The translations under genes and the position numbers were made by a program. The notes under the pieces were generated by a model. That model saw only the letters and a program-made list of their open reading frames with translations, made no database searches and was not told the DNA's origin. Below, piece after piece: positions 37,213-49,807 of a DNA stretch of 64,000 nucleotides. This stretch comes from Bolinopsis microptera (lineage: Eukaryota; Ctenophora; Tentaculata; Lobata; Bolinopsidae): the NCBI RefSeq assembly GCF_026151205.1, contig NC_087084.1:10195453-10259452 (forward strand), written 5' to 3'. How positions within the stretch are numbered: position 1 is the stretch's first letter; each line of letters opens with the position of its first letter.

Positions 37213-37780
37213 GTTTGTGGTCCACTTCAGTTCGCAAATGGAGTTGAAACTTCGCGATTTTTAGCAAGATTGTATAAAAATAACAGGAATAGGAGACAGC
37301 ATTCGTAGAATTTTGATTTAGGCTCTATATTTTCTATAATTAACGTCGGAAGTGATGAGGTAAAATAAACGTTAGCGTAATGGTGCTGTTTTATCAAAGG
37401 TTAACTGCGTCGTTGCTTGGCAACCTAACAAAAATTGCGCCGGTTAGTGGACACTCTATTTTCATCAACCGTATGCATTGCCTTTTTAATTTAAAATTAC
37501 AATTAACGATCGTTTCATGTTGGTCAAAATATCAAATAATGGTTCTTTATTCATCATTCTTGGGGCGCTACGGAGCACAAAATGGAGGGGTTGCCATTGT
37601 TAATTATTTAAATTAAAAAAGTTAAATGACCGGACACCGTAGCCTGCGCCTGTGTGGTGATATGCAGTTAAAAGTTTGAAGGAAAAAAGCCATGGTTGTT
37701 TACAAGTTCAAAGTTTACATAAGTTTTTAGATTATATAAAATGGTAGTCGTGAAATCTGTGATAGGTAACGGAACTATGC
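37213..37780. other. intergenic, no gene seen
   Basis: AT-rich with weak open frames only (for example 37380-37616 plus). Confidence 0.4.
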
Positions 37781-38055
37781 AGGGACTAGTATATATTCAC
37801 TACTACTACTAGTTGGGGCCTCACAACCCCCACAGTCCACACCCGAGTGCTTTTCATCCTTTTGTGAATTAGTGTTGTTACTATTTTTCATGGTTAAAAT
37901 TTTTATTGAAAATTTTGATTGGAGTTTTAACCCCATCTTATCTTTAAAGGTACTGAGGATGGACGAAAATATTTTACCGATGTTATAAAGATCTTGATGG
38001 AAATTTTTAGAACTCATTCGTTGTTTGATTGCGGGAAACATTGATCTTGATAGGT
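37781..38055 (+). repeat. dispersed repeat, copy b
   Basis: Second copy of the 33478-33745 segment in the same orientation, with a longer middle. It begins GCAGGGACTAGTATA and shares GGGGCCTCACAACCCCC and the AACTCATTCGTTG block. No open frame precedes it here. Confidence 0.75.
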
Positions 38056-39061
38056 AACGTAACTCATAATATTAATAACATTTATGCTTTTATGGTCCAT
38101 TTCGTATAACAAATCAATCACTCGACAATCATATTCAACATAACATTAACATCAGCATCATAATTTGTTCAACAATATAACGGATTGCTAATATCGGGAC
38201 CCAAGTCAGTGGTTGCACCAAACACTCACAACAAAACGAGAAGTTTGTATGTAGCGCATCAAAGAAAAGCTTGAACTACTTAACACATGTTTAAGATCCG
38301 GGAAATCGCTTGTTATTCAAATCAATGGTTTTTGTTTGTTTTTTTTTTCAGGGAGCAGGCTTGCCACATAGGTCCGGGAGTTCGGAACGTTTAGGCAGGG
38401 TGCTAGGTTGTGGTACACACTCAACTAGGTAGTCTGAGAGTCCGAAAATCTCCAAAAAGAGATGGCATCAGAATGTGAGCCACTGCCTGACTAACCTGTG
38501 GATAGAGTTCGCTAGACTCTATAATTATGGCGGGTAGTATCTTCTGTGTGTTGTTGAGATCCTGAGTATCCATTGACCAGGGCACCAATTAACGACTTTT
38601 GGTGTAGTTGGTAAAGGGTCAAGGGTGGTGGGTAGTAGGAGGGTCATCAAATCAGAAAAGGCAGACCTGAGTTGATAGTACATGTACTTGTAGTTGTAAC
38701 GGCTTCCTCAATCTGGTATACGTTGTCTCAGTCTAACTAATGTCCGCCACTCTTTCCTATATCCTACTAAAATGATCACGTCTCCGATGTTTGGGGATCA
38801 CACTACATAAACGTTCACGCTATGACTATTGTTAACTTTGGTTGTGATTGATATTTTTGATGCGGTAAAAGGTATCGATTAGGGAATCCGAATATTTATA
38901 ACATTGTTGTCATTGTCAAATTAAATCCATATTTTCTACAGTTCAGAGCTTAGAGCTAGATGGTGAAGAGATTAAAGAAATTTAAACATAAATGATTTTT
39001 AAATTTCCTCGAACAAAACTTTCGACTAGCGGGTTTCTAGTTTTCATATAATTGATTGAAC
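38056..39061. other. intergenic with a short dispersed repeat
   Basis: A segment at about 38395-38470 (GTGCTAGGTTGTGGTACACA and following) recurs imperfectly at about 39710-39780 in the same orientation. No exon is supported. Confidence 0.45.
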
Positions 39062-39259
39062 CTGTTCTTTGAACTGTGATAAGCGGAGGAATCCCCAGCG
39101 GTTGTGGCAAGTGTCCTCCGGTTCTTGAGTTGGTTTTGCAGTTCTGGTGCTGCAAGAAACTGTCAAGCACACGTGGTACCATTCATTAGGTACTGGAGTT
39201 GTGCTGTGTGTAAACCGGTCATTTAGCATATAGAATATAGATATAGCCCCAGGTAAACA
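39062..39259 (-). CDS. possible LamG/pentraxin-like exon
   Basis: A 66-codon open stretch between an acceptor (CTTGGCAG) and a donor (CAG/GTTCAA), phase 0 at both ends. It encodes SIFYMLNDRFTHSTTPVP followed by NEWYHVCLTVS, a pattern seen in laminin-G/pentraxin folds just before the 'W-HVC-T' strand. Two further cysteines follow. No partner exons were found, so this is a stray or partial gene. Confidence 0.28.
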
Positions 39260-39262
39260 CTG

Positions 39263-40398
39263 CCAAGATTAGCAGTGAGTAGAATTACAGGATCCGCTCG
39301 TGTTCTGTAGTGCATCACAGATCGTGTTCTGTCCATACGGTTTATCACTTTAATCCACGCACACACAGATACACAAGATCCAGCATAACATAACTAGTCC
39401 ATCATCACCGAACTCAAGAGCTATATTAGGGTCGTGAGACTGAATTGTGGTTTCTAGCAGAACAAAACAGTCTCAGACAAGGAACGAACATTTTGATGTG
39501 CTGTGGGAAGAGTCAAGCGAAAAAAATATTGGAACATTATCACTCACAATTTCCATTCTTTTAGTTTCACCATACGATCCATTCCTTGTTTCAACGATCC
39601 ATTTTTTGTTATCCAGTTATCAAATAGCTCATTTTTTTGACATAGAGCTACTTACCACTAAGGTCTTTAGGTCTAGCATCATTATAATATATAAAGCCGG
39701 ACTCCTAAGCAAGGTGCTTGGTTGTGGGACACACTCAACTAAGTAAGTTGAGACACCTCAAATCTCCCTAAAGAGATACCACAGCTCAGTTCATACGAAG
39801 GAGAGTTAAAAGGTTGAATACTTAATTTGCGGAGTGATGATTCTGTCCTGACTTAACGACTAGCTGATAAGCTGATACATTCTTCGCTCACGTGGTTATT
39901 CATCGGCTTCAAAATTGACGTGGCTAATATAATCGGTGGCATCCAAGCTACTATAAAGCAATATCGATCAGTTATGTCTATTATATTCGGACTTAAAAAG
40001 TTAATAAACTCTCTGAAGCTATATCACCTGACTCGACGGAATACCGGTTTTATTGCTAATATCGTCTACAAAGCTACTTTTTCCAGGTTTTCAAGCAACC
40101 CGAAACTGTCTGTAGCCGCATAAGGATACTATAAACACGCAAGTTTATAATCAACATATTCTTAGATTATTCACCTGATCAGTCTTATATACTTTTTAGT
40201 TACTAACGATGGATGGTGACGGTTAATATGATTTGTTTTGAATTAATAGATCTGACTGTTAAAAAGTTGAAAAGAAGAAAATTCTTTTAACCATTTCAAT
40301 TCGCTACTTTGTTAAAGCTGATGAGCTGCAAAACTAGTTTAACAATTTTCTTTCATCTCGACATTCAAAGACATATAAGCGGCATCCAAAATTTAGAT
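39263..40398. other. intergenic, no clear gene
   Basis: A plus-strand open frame at 39920-40123 lacks a start codon and family features. About 40270-40395 repeats a segment seen near 21160-21300. Confidence 0.4.
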
Positions 40399-41187
40399 CC
40401 TCCACATTCTAAATTTATAATATCTCCACACATTGCTCACAGACACCCTAGCCGGGCCCTAGCCTGTTAACGACTACACGTGGGTCATACAGATCTACAG
40501 ATTATCTAACAAGATGCTTACATTATAGAAATAATTATAAAGATCGTAAGTCTGTAACAGGGCACGGGGGTAACTAAGAGCAGCTGGAACTCATTAAAAA
40601 ATAAATTATAGACCGGAGTTATAAATGGCAGTTTCAACTATTCTAAAACTTGGTGACTGGTGTGGTAGTTTCCTTCAGATATACAGATTATAGATTACAC
40701 TTATCTGCTTAAAGCCCGACTCAGTTCTTAAAGTTTCAGCCTTATCGAGGTTTTTAAAGATGGCAGTTTACTCTGCTATAAACATAAAACCCTGTCCAGT
40801 GTCCACAGTAAGTGTCTAGATCCTCCACATTCTAAATTTAGAATATCTCCACACATTGCTCACAGACACCCTAGCCGGGCCCTAGCCTGTTAATGACTAC
40901 ACGTGGGTCATACAGATCTACAGATTATCTAACAATATGCTTACATCATAGAAATAATTAATAAAGATCGTAAGTCTGGAACAGAGCACGGGGCCGGGTA
41001 TAGTTAAGGGCAGCTGGAACTCATTAAAAAACAAATTATAGACTGGAGTTAATGGCAGTTCTGACTATTCTAAAACTTGGTGCGTTAGTTTACTTCAGTC
41101 TCAGATAATATATAGATTGCACTTATCTGCTTAAAGCCCGACTCAGTTCTTGAAGTTTTATCCAGGTTTTTAAAGATGGCAGTTTTA
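40399..41187 (+). repeat. tandemly duplicated 5' region of GPCR copy 2
   Basis: Two direct copies with a period of about 420 bp: about 40396-40775 and 40819-41187. Each includes GATCCTCCACATTC..., CACGTGGGTCATACAG, and the leader ending TTTTTAAAGATGGCAGTTT. The upstream copy therefore also duplicates the receptor's start codon, but its frame diverges at once. The inverted partner near GPCR copy 1 (24500-24860) has a single copy. Confidence 0.88.
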
Positions 41188-42168
41188 AGTGATGGGGGTG
41201 TCAGCTCGCCGGACATTTACATGACAGTATCCTGTATCTGTGTTATCATCGTCTGTACAGTGCTTAACTCCCTGGTCTTCTATCACAACTTCCAGAAGAA
41301 GATCTCCGTGGCAAGAAATCTGTACCTCTTTCTATCTGCTGCAGATCTTCTGACATCGTGGGTACTACTGAGGGCTTCCTCGGGGGACTTTCTAAGAGAA
41401 AAGGAGGAGGAGTGTATAAATAGTGAGGAGGTGACTTGCAATAAAGAATATTTCAAGAGAGAAGTGGATGCTACTCTGGGAGTGAAACTTAATTCAGTCA
41501 TCAGTTTTACCATGTCACTCTCACCGGCTCACATTACAGCATTTCTTGCTGGCACACGTTTCCTTCAGATCAGATACCCTCTCCATCCAATACAGCTAAA
41601 ATACGTGATATCATCACTTCTCATCACGATTACCTGGGTTCCAGTGGTTGTTGGCTGCGCCATGTTTGATGTGAGCGATAAAGAGGGTTGCAAGCCCCAA
41701 AAAACCACATCACTATCGTTTGCGTGGAGTTACTGTCCGAGGGTGCTGGGAATTCAGATTGATAGCTTCGGATACTTCTTCTTCGTCATCGCCGTTCCTG
41801 TCATTTTACAAATCGGAGCCATGATTGCATCTGTTCTCACGATCACCGAGCTGGTGAAGGTTTATCTAAATCCAGTTTCAGGAGGTGCAGGAAAGAAAGA
41901 AAACAGGATTAGAAGCTGCTCTAAAATACTTTTGACTAATCTGGGTAGCTTGATTCTTCTTATCGTAATCATAATAACAGCATTCCAAGGTGATGTAGAA
42001 AGAGACGGTGCGACTTTAGGAAATATTATAACTTATTTGATGTTCCAAACAGTTGTTCCTTCCCTTATCTCCACGCTAAACCCCATAATCTACATTATTC
42101 TCACCCCAAACTTCAAACTCAAATCAACAACATCTCTAGTAGGGAACTCTACTACCAGAACAGATTGA
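41176..42168 (+). CDS. rhodopsin-like GPCR, copy 2 (intronless, 330 aa)
   Basis: Same length and architecture as the receptor at 22192-23184: seven membrane spans, LSAADLL in TM2, TRF/RYPL in place of DRY at the TM3 end, NPIIY at 302-306, short C-tail. About 21 substitutions distinguish the copies, spread over loops and membranes (for example G66R, R81I, N98D, A175Q, G276R), with no indels or stops. Purifying selection or a very recent duplication would both fit. The start lies directly after a leader shared with copy 1, and the promoter region is tandemly duplicated just upstream. The ligand is unknown. Confidence 0.93.
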   Translation: MAVLSDGGVSSPDIYMTVSCICVIIVCTVLNSLVFYHNFQKKISVARNLYLFLSAADLLTSWVLLRASSGDFLREKEEECINSEEVTCNKEYFKREVDATLGVKLNSVISFTMSLSPAHITAFLAGTRFLQIRYPLHPIQLKYVISSLLITITWVPVVVGCAMFDVSDKEGCKPQKTTSLSFAWSYCPRVLGIQIDSFGYFFFVIAVPVILQIGAMIASVLTITELVKVYLNPVSGGAGKKENRIRSCSKILLTNLGSLILLIVIIITAFQGDVERDGATLGNIITYLMFQTVVPSLISTLNPIIYIILTPNFKLKSTTSLVGNSTTRTD

Positions 42169-43828
42169 TGAAAATTCGTCAAATTGTTGTTACCATCACT
42201 TGGATGACACAAAGTTTGATATCTGTTTTGCTAAGGTCCAAAAAAGATTGGACAGCGCGTGTATCAACATCATGTTTTGATTGAATATTTTAAACTCCAT
42301 AACAGTGATTTGAACTATTAGTGAAGTTATGAAATATTTTACCAATTCTTATTAATTCTATTTCAAAAATAAGAAAAAAGTAAAAGAAATTCAGTATTAT
42401 TGATCGGTGCAACACTTGTAATTTATAAGTAGTTGTACTTACCTGGGGACCCCAGGCTATTATGTTCATAAACGAATAGAGATTTGGCGGAATGACAGGC
42501 TGAACGCCGCCCAGTAAAGTTGTCCTTATAGCCAAGTTACCTATTAACGTGCTATTTTATTTTCTTTATGCGAGTTGATGCTTTAATGGGAGATTGCATA
42601 ACGAATATTAAACATATTGAATTGTTAAAAATATCTGAGCGATATTAAGTTTTCAATATTGATTAATGCTCTTATAGTCATATCCAATGAAGTTTTATTA
42701 ATTTAACGAATAAGCATGTTATAGTAATAAATATTCGTTTTTTGCTCAGCAACGTTTCAGCAACCCGACACTGTCTGCAAAACTAGGATACAATAATTAT
42801 AAACACGCAAGTTTATAATCAACATGTTCTCAGATTATTCACCTGATCAGTCTTATATTCTTATTACTTTATTAGTTATTAACGATGGCTGGAATATATA
42901 AGCAGAAATACGAGTTTAATAATTCCTTTCATCTCAACATTCAAAGATATTATAGCGGCATCCACATTTCAAACGGGTGTATATTATGCAATTGCAAATG
43001 CTGTCAGTTTAAATTACGAACTTACGACGTAGCTTTATTATATTATATAATATATATGTTAATATCAAATCTTAAAATAACAGCAACGTTGACATTTTCT
43101 CATTATTTTATTCCTATATTATATTGTGATATTCATATATTATGTATATATTGATATATACACTGCTCCTTCATAATATTTTGTATCATTTCTCAAAAAA
43201 TACACTTTTTGTGGTACACCCTAGGTACAATGTACATTGTACGACCTAGGGTGTACCACAATACGTATGACTTGTAATTTATTCTTAACATGGGCAAAAA
43301 AAGGAACTGGTTGTAAGCTTCCAATCATGGAAGAAGCTGATATCTTTAGAAATTATATTTTACGCTCACATCAGATGTTTTAAATTATCAGATGTTTTAA
43401 ATTATGGGTGTGGAGGGTGGGGCCGTGATCAAATTAGTGCCACCCACTTTAAAGTTTACTAGGTTAGAGCTTCTTCTTTACCTCTATTTCTTAATAATTA
43501 CTCTTCATCGGTTGGTGCCGCAACTCTAGAGAAACAGGAGAAGGGGAACCTCCTATATCATGTTGTTATAAGTTCATGACACGTTCAATAACAGATATCC
43601 CATGAAAAATAGGCCAAATAACACCAAACTGGTAATTGGTCAATTATGATAACGACCATTTCTTAATCTAATTTACCGATTTGATGATGCTCGTCGTACC
43701 GAAACACACTGCCAACTCAATACCACCACATTCAAGCTCAGCTCTCATATCTGAATCGTTTTAGGTCGTTTATTCGAGTTTTCTAAAACACAAAATCACG
43801 TTTTTTTACTCGAGGCTGCTCTTTTTGC
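42169..43828. other. GPCR 3' flank and spacer with a perfect-like hairpin
   Basis: 42169-42760 is shared with the 3' flank of GPCR copy 1 (inverted). At 43209-43261 two 19-20 nt arms (TGTGGTACACCCTAGGTAC and its complement, one mismatch) enclose the self-complementary ACAATGTACATTGT, giving an almost perfect 52-bp palindrome. No gene is seen between it and the M16 gene. Confidence 0.7.
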
Positions 43829-46800
43829 ATGATGATAGTCAGCAAAACTACCGTTTATGTTTTGGTAACCACTTTGTTAATTTCATTTTGCTTCGCCTCC
43901 CCTACTTCTCGAGAGACCAGAAGCATTGATGAGGAGCAAATAGTAAAGAGTGCTTCTGATGTTAACGAGTACAGAGCAGTGACGCTATCTAACAAGATAA
44001 GATGTGTCCTGGTGTCAGATAAGAGTACTGAGATAGCTGCTGTTGAGATTCGTGTTGGTAAGTGTGATAACGACTATTGCTATAGCTTGTTTTAGATAAC
44101 GTAACAGTGTGATTAACACAAAGAGCTGTTTTAATGTTTTGCCACCTATATTTCTAAGTTGGGATTATAATACATATTTAAACTTTAGTGCCAAATAAGA
44201 TTCATCAATGCAATAATAATTTTCTTTCTGATCTCTAGTAAAACCAAGTTTAGGAGTATTTTGGGCCCGAGTTTAGACTTGTACAAAAATAATCATCCTT
44301 GTTGTGGTTGGTACCACTTAGCACCTTCAGTCATAGTCGGAACTTGGCAACTTAAGGCGGATGAATGATAACAGAACCCAATTACCAGCCTACTGAGATA
44401 ATTACAAAACAGGAAATTGGTTTACAGTTGTCACGTACAAGTATCTAGTCTACATTCATTTTACGAATTGTAATTATAAAAAGCAGCGATGGCAGTATTA
44501 CTTCTACGAGGATTATCAATCCAAAATACTAGCTGGGGTAGAAATGTGTTGACATTTAGATTGATAAATACCAATAATAAAATGGTAGGGACGCTGTATG
44601 AGAAACCTGATCTTGGAAGATTTCCTAATTGAGTTTGACAGCAAGACCTCGAAGACACAGACTTTTTCTTCGGGCATTATATGCAGCTTTACAATATCTC
44701 CTAGCGGGGCGCTATAAGCCCCCTTAAAACCTTATGGTGATATCGTGGGATGTGAAGTAAAATTCCCAGCGTTATATAGCGTATTGATTATAGTTTAATA
44801 AATAAGCTTATACAAAATACAGCCATGATACATTTAAAAACTAATTGTGATTTACCCTCCTTCAGCTTCAGGCTATCTGGCTGAGGACACACCAGGACTT
44901 GCCCATTTTGTGGAACACATGCTGTTTGAGGGATCCCCCGAGTACCCTGATGGAAACCACTACCAATCGTTAGTTATAGCTTTGGGGTACCTTTTCCTAC
45001 CATGAAATTTAGTATTATAATTATAACAAATACTATGATTGGGTGATAAGTGTAATGGTTAGAGATCATTCTCATATTACAACTTAGCTAGCGTACCTAA
45101 TAGAGTAATAGGTGAACATTATATTACTGACAAGCTGAAACAACCCCTCAGGTTTATTCAAGAGAATGGAGGAAACTTTAATGGTGCTACATGGGAATCA
45201 GCCACAACTTACATATTTAAAATTAGGAACGAATACTGGGTTCAGACTGCTAAAATACTGGCCAGCTTCGTTGGTAATTTTCAAGAAATACTTAATTGTA
45301 AAAACTGAGAAGTGTTGTCAAAGAATACATCCTTTATTGAAATTGTGTAGGACTGTGAATTGTGATGAACTTTTATCAAAGGAAATAAATTGAATGTTAG
45401 TTGTGAAGGATCACTGTATGCATACATTTTTAATATCCACAATTCTAATATATATTCTCAATTCTCATCACCCAGGTAACCCTCTTTTCCCGAAAGACAA
45501 GTTTTCCTCAGCTATTCAAGCTGTAGACAGTGAATATAAGATAAATATACGGAATGACTACAGGTATTTGAACTCAAAAACACCAGTCGTCACCTTCTCT
45601 TTTTTGTGATCCTGATGCATTTTTCTGTGGTAACATTTGTTCCGCGGATCCTTTATTTAATTATTATTCTCATGCATCAAACAGAAACAGTCCGTAGCCT
45701 TATATTGTCCTTAGTCCTTAAATTATATTTTATGCCGATTTTCGGTTATAAACGAGCTTATTTCATTTTTCTTAAGTTTTCTTGCAGTCGTCTTGGCTGC
45801 AAGTAAGCTTAATCGTACACATTTCTTTCAAGAATGCCTACTACAATAATTGTAGCCAAGAGATAAGTAATACGTCGAAGTCAACATGATGAATACTCCC
45901 CCAGGAGTTTGTATGCCCTGGCAATGAAACTGAATAACCCAAAGAACAGATACCGCGAGTTCTCAACAGGAAGCAGGGAAACTCTGAACGTGACAGATAT
46001 TTACGAGCAATCCCTGGAGTTTTACGATCAGTTCTACAGCGCTAATCTTATGACTATTGCTATCGTTGCTAATGATACTCTTGATAGGTAGTTGGATTAA
46101 CTTCTTTTTTTCAGTTTTCAAAGTTATGACGAAAAGCTTTCTTGTTCTCGTATCTAATTCCGACTGGATGAATCTGTAAAATCTGTTTGTATTCCGACAT
46201 TAACATTGTTAATAACATTGTTAATAAATTTCTCTCTCAGCTTGGAGCTCCTAGCAGAAGAAACATTTGGTAAGGTTCCCAACAAGAACAGAAAAAGACC
46301 ACAAAACAGCGCCTTACCGTTTCCCACCAGTGACAAAAGATACCTGGGAAAGAAAGTATATTTTAAAATGAAGAGAAAAGTCGACCAACTAACTTTCCTA
46401 TTTCCAATAAACTTGGCAAACTACGTAAATGTAGATTACATAATCTACCTCCTAGACCACGAAGGTAGTGGATCAATCTATCAATATCTTTTATCTCGAG
46501 GGTACGCTACAACATTCGGTAGTTTCGTGATCCTCGAGGATTCCCAAACTGTGCCCCTAGCCGTGTACTGCCAGCCCACGGAGAAGGGTATTGCTGACCC
46601 TTACTTTATTGTAGAGACCGTGTTCAAGTATCTAAAAGCGGCCTGCAGTGATGGAGTTGATGAAGAGTTGTGGGAATCTATGAAGCAGATAAATGAACTT
46701 AACTTCAGGTTCCAGGAGAAAGAGAAAGGTGAATCTTTAGTTAGCTCTATACTCGATCGTATGGGGACGAGCAACGTTACACAGAAGTATCTGGGAGCAC

Positions 46801-48912
46801 CTTCCCAGCTCTCTCTGGATGTAGAGGTTGAGAATAAGATTCTGGGTTTCTTTCATCCGGATAATTTCAATCTCTATGTTGGGTCAGATTCCTTCTCAGA
46901 CACTGAGGCCACCAGCAACGGACCTCGACTGACTGAACATGAGTACTTTTACAGCACCCCTTATTTTGTCACCAATTTCACGGAGGAGCAATTACAGGCT
47001 TGGAGGAATGTTGAAACTGACCCAGAACTTCATCTGCCCCAACCCAACACTTTTGTTCCCAACAATTTTGAAATTTTCGATATCGAGGATGACGCTGGAA
47101 AGTTGCCAACAGAAATAGTTAGCAGGGATGAGGCTGATATGAGCATATGGTGGCTCCAAGACCAGGAGTGGATGCAACCTAAACTTTATACTGGGTGTAA
47201 GATTTTCCCTAACCAGATTACCAGAGATGCTAGAACATGGGCACTAGAGAATATGATTAGTGATATTTATGGATTAGTTAAAAATCTGGCGCTGTATGAA
47301 GCATGGGAAGCAGATTTCAATCCAATAGTTGATTTTGATGAGAGCTGGTACATTGTCGTGTTCGGTCACTCCGATCCTAAGAAAGTTGAAGATGTTTTGA
47401 ATAAGATGTTGGATGTACTCTTCAACTTGGACTTTACAGTGGATGACGCTCTTTTCAAATCGAATGTTGTGCTACCCGTTCAAGAGCATTACGATGAAGA
47501 TCATGAAGGTCCAAACCACTTTGCTGACAAATACATCGACTCCATAGTCTTCCAGGATTTTGTAGATTGGACTGATGTGAAGAAAGCAGCTGGAGAGATC
47601 TCCCAACTTGAGGTTAAAGAGTACATGACAAACTTCCTTGCAGACATTTCACTATCCTGCAGTACTTTTGGGAACGTTGGAAAAGAACACGCAATAAGAT
47701 ACTCAAACATCGTCAAAGAAAAGCTTGTGGAGCACGGATCTACGATTCAAAATGAAGATAGGAGAAGTTTAAAAGACCAAAACATCAACCAGCTCCCGTC
47801 TGGACCATCCCACGTGATAAGACGTAGTATGGAGAATCCAGACGAGGTGAACTCAGCAACTTTGGTTATGTTCCAAATAGGACGGGAAGAGGCTGATTGT
47901 GGAATGGAGGATAGTCCACCCTACACTGTGAAAGCTTTTACTGGAATATTGGAGCTCATAATGGGACAATCTTGCTTCAGCTACTTAAGAACTGAGGTAA
48001 CGTTTTAAAAGTGCTTTTTATATTCCTTCGTGGTTGAGTTGGTTCAGTGCTGCAGTGCAAGTTCATTGTCATAATGCTGCTTTCATCAGTACATTGAGTT
48101 TGAAATTGTGCACCTGTTTGCCAGTGTTAGATTCTTAAACGGCTGATAAAACAAGCATCCACATATTTCAGAAACAGCTGGGTTACATGGCGTTTTGTTA
48201 CAGTCGAAGTTACAATGGAGTCAGTAACTTCTTCTTCGGAGTTCAAGGATCTAGACCCGGTGCTGGCCCTGATGTTGTCGACCGGGAGATAAACAACCTG
48301 ATCGCCCAACAACACGAGACATACCGCCTTCTCGCCCAAGGTCTGGAGGGAGAACTGAAGTTTGAGGAAGTGAAGGAGGCGTATAGCGACACAATATCAA
48401 TAAAACCTCGGACGCTCTGGGATAAGTCCCGAAAGCTGACTGAGGAGATTTACTCTTCCACCAGAGATTTTGATAGAGTTGATAAATTGTTGGCTGCAAT
48501 TAAGAGTATAACTGTGAAGAATTTCCTGGAACTTTACGAAAATTTTATTGTCGGAGACACAAAAAGGAGAATCTCGTCTCAGGTAGGACGTGACAACTTT
48601 TATCTTTTTATTAATGGCATTCTTAGGCACATGACATGATGGCCTCAATCTGAAGCAGAGATTATACCTTTAGGCAAAAATTAACTGCTTCGTATTGAGG
48701 CAATAACATTTTGAATTGTTAAGCGTATTAGTTAAGGCTTACTGTAAAATTATACATGTAGTAATATAATTAATGTACGTTTGCAATTACCAATTAATTA
48801 TTATATCATCTAGGTGTACGGATCGAGTCACGTGATGCCGGACACAATTGAGGAGGGTGAAATTCTGGTGGAAGATATTGAGGCGTTCAGAGAACACCTC
48901 ACACTCTTTTAA
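43829..48912 (+). CDS. secreted M16A (insulin-degrading-enzyme-like) metallopeptidase, paralog A
   Basis: Eight exons: 43829-44057, 44866-44968, 45152-45273, 45476-45563, 45905-46087, 46241-47996, 48172-48582, 48814-48912 (phases 1,2,1,2,2,0,0), 996 aa. An N-terminal signal peptide (about residues 1-24, hydrophobic VYVLVTTLLISFCFA) predicts entry into the secretory pathway. The inverted zinc motif is HFVEH (90-94), with the third ligand Glu171 in AVDSEYK. The spacing of 77 residues from the second His equals that in insulin-degrading enzyme. Four M16 lobes are expected from the length; KQLGYMAF and RPGAGPDVVDREI lie in the C-terminal lobe. All junctions have good consensus sites. It probably cleaves short peptides outside the cell or in the ER. 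The paralog at 55236 has the same exon plan. Confidence 0.93.
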
Positions 48913-49807
48913 AAAGTACATTACAGATGTTATCAAACATTCAATCAAACGATAGCTTGGAAACCTGAGAAGTAGAACTGGTCAGGCAGAAAATGAAAGG
49001 GACTGATTCATTAACTGCTCCGGTTTGGAGCTTATAAACCAATATATTTGCGCCAAACCAAAATACAAAAGACGTGACATATTGTCGCGCTAAAGTGATC
49101 ATACGGGATTTTGATTTGGGATAATTAATTTAGCTGAAACGTGGTGTTATTTTTAGTATTATACATCATTATTTATAGTATTAATACTTTCAACACTAAA
49201 ATATAAAAAATAATTTGAAATTTTAATTTAAGGGGATGGAAGTGCTTTAACCAGGTGCAGCCCGTCCACACCCTGGTGTCAAAATATGTATGAAAGACTT
49301 AAAGTACCCTACATGTGTATAGATAATTAATTCTGTTATAACTCATCAGAGGTCGTTTATGTTAACCTTATGTTAACTTTAAGTCTTTAGCAATTGTATA
49401 TTGATAACCCCTTTAACATGTTATGTGAATTTTAGACTCGGAGACCACTTGTAAAACTAATTGGCATTGTGAAAAAAAGTCAATTCAGAGTGTAAAAATG
49501 ACCCCCCCCCCCCTCCGACTACGCCCTTGTTTTTCTATTCGAGGTATTTTTCGGTTCTCCACGATTGACATTGATTATTCCAAACGGTTGTTTCACTTGT
49601 ACCCACTTACCCACTTACTTTAGACTTGTTTCAATTCTAAAAAGGTCGAATAAATAAGTTTTGATCGTATATAAGATTTAATTTCATAAGTGCAGACTCC
49701 GGGTGGTTCCAATAACAAATTTATAAAAAGATGTAGAAAACTGTAAAAAGGCGAATAGCTATCATGGTCTTTATACGTCCACGGTACGGTCTATACAATG
49801 CCACGAT
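48913..49807. other. spacer between M16 gene A and the satellite
   Basis: AT-rich 3' flank. A poly-C run lies at about 49502-49513, and an AATAAA at 49653 may be a poly(A) signal but is 740 bp past the stop. No gene. Confidence 0.4.

Noticed and set aside
38982-39229. Two overlapping minus-strand frames as separate genes
   Set aside because: Only one frame carries the WYHVCLTVS pattern; the other is its shifted shadow.
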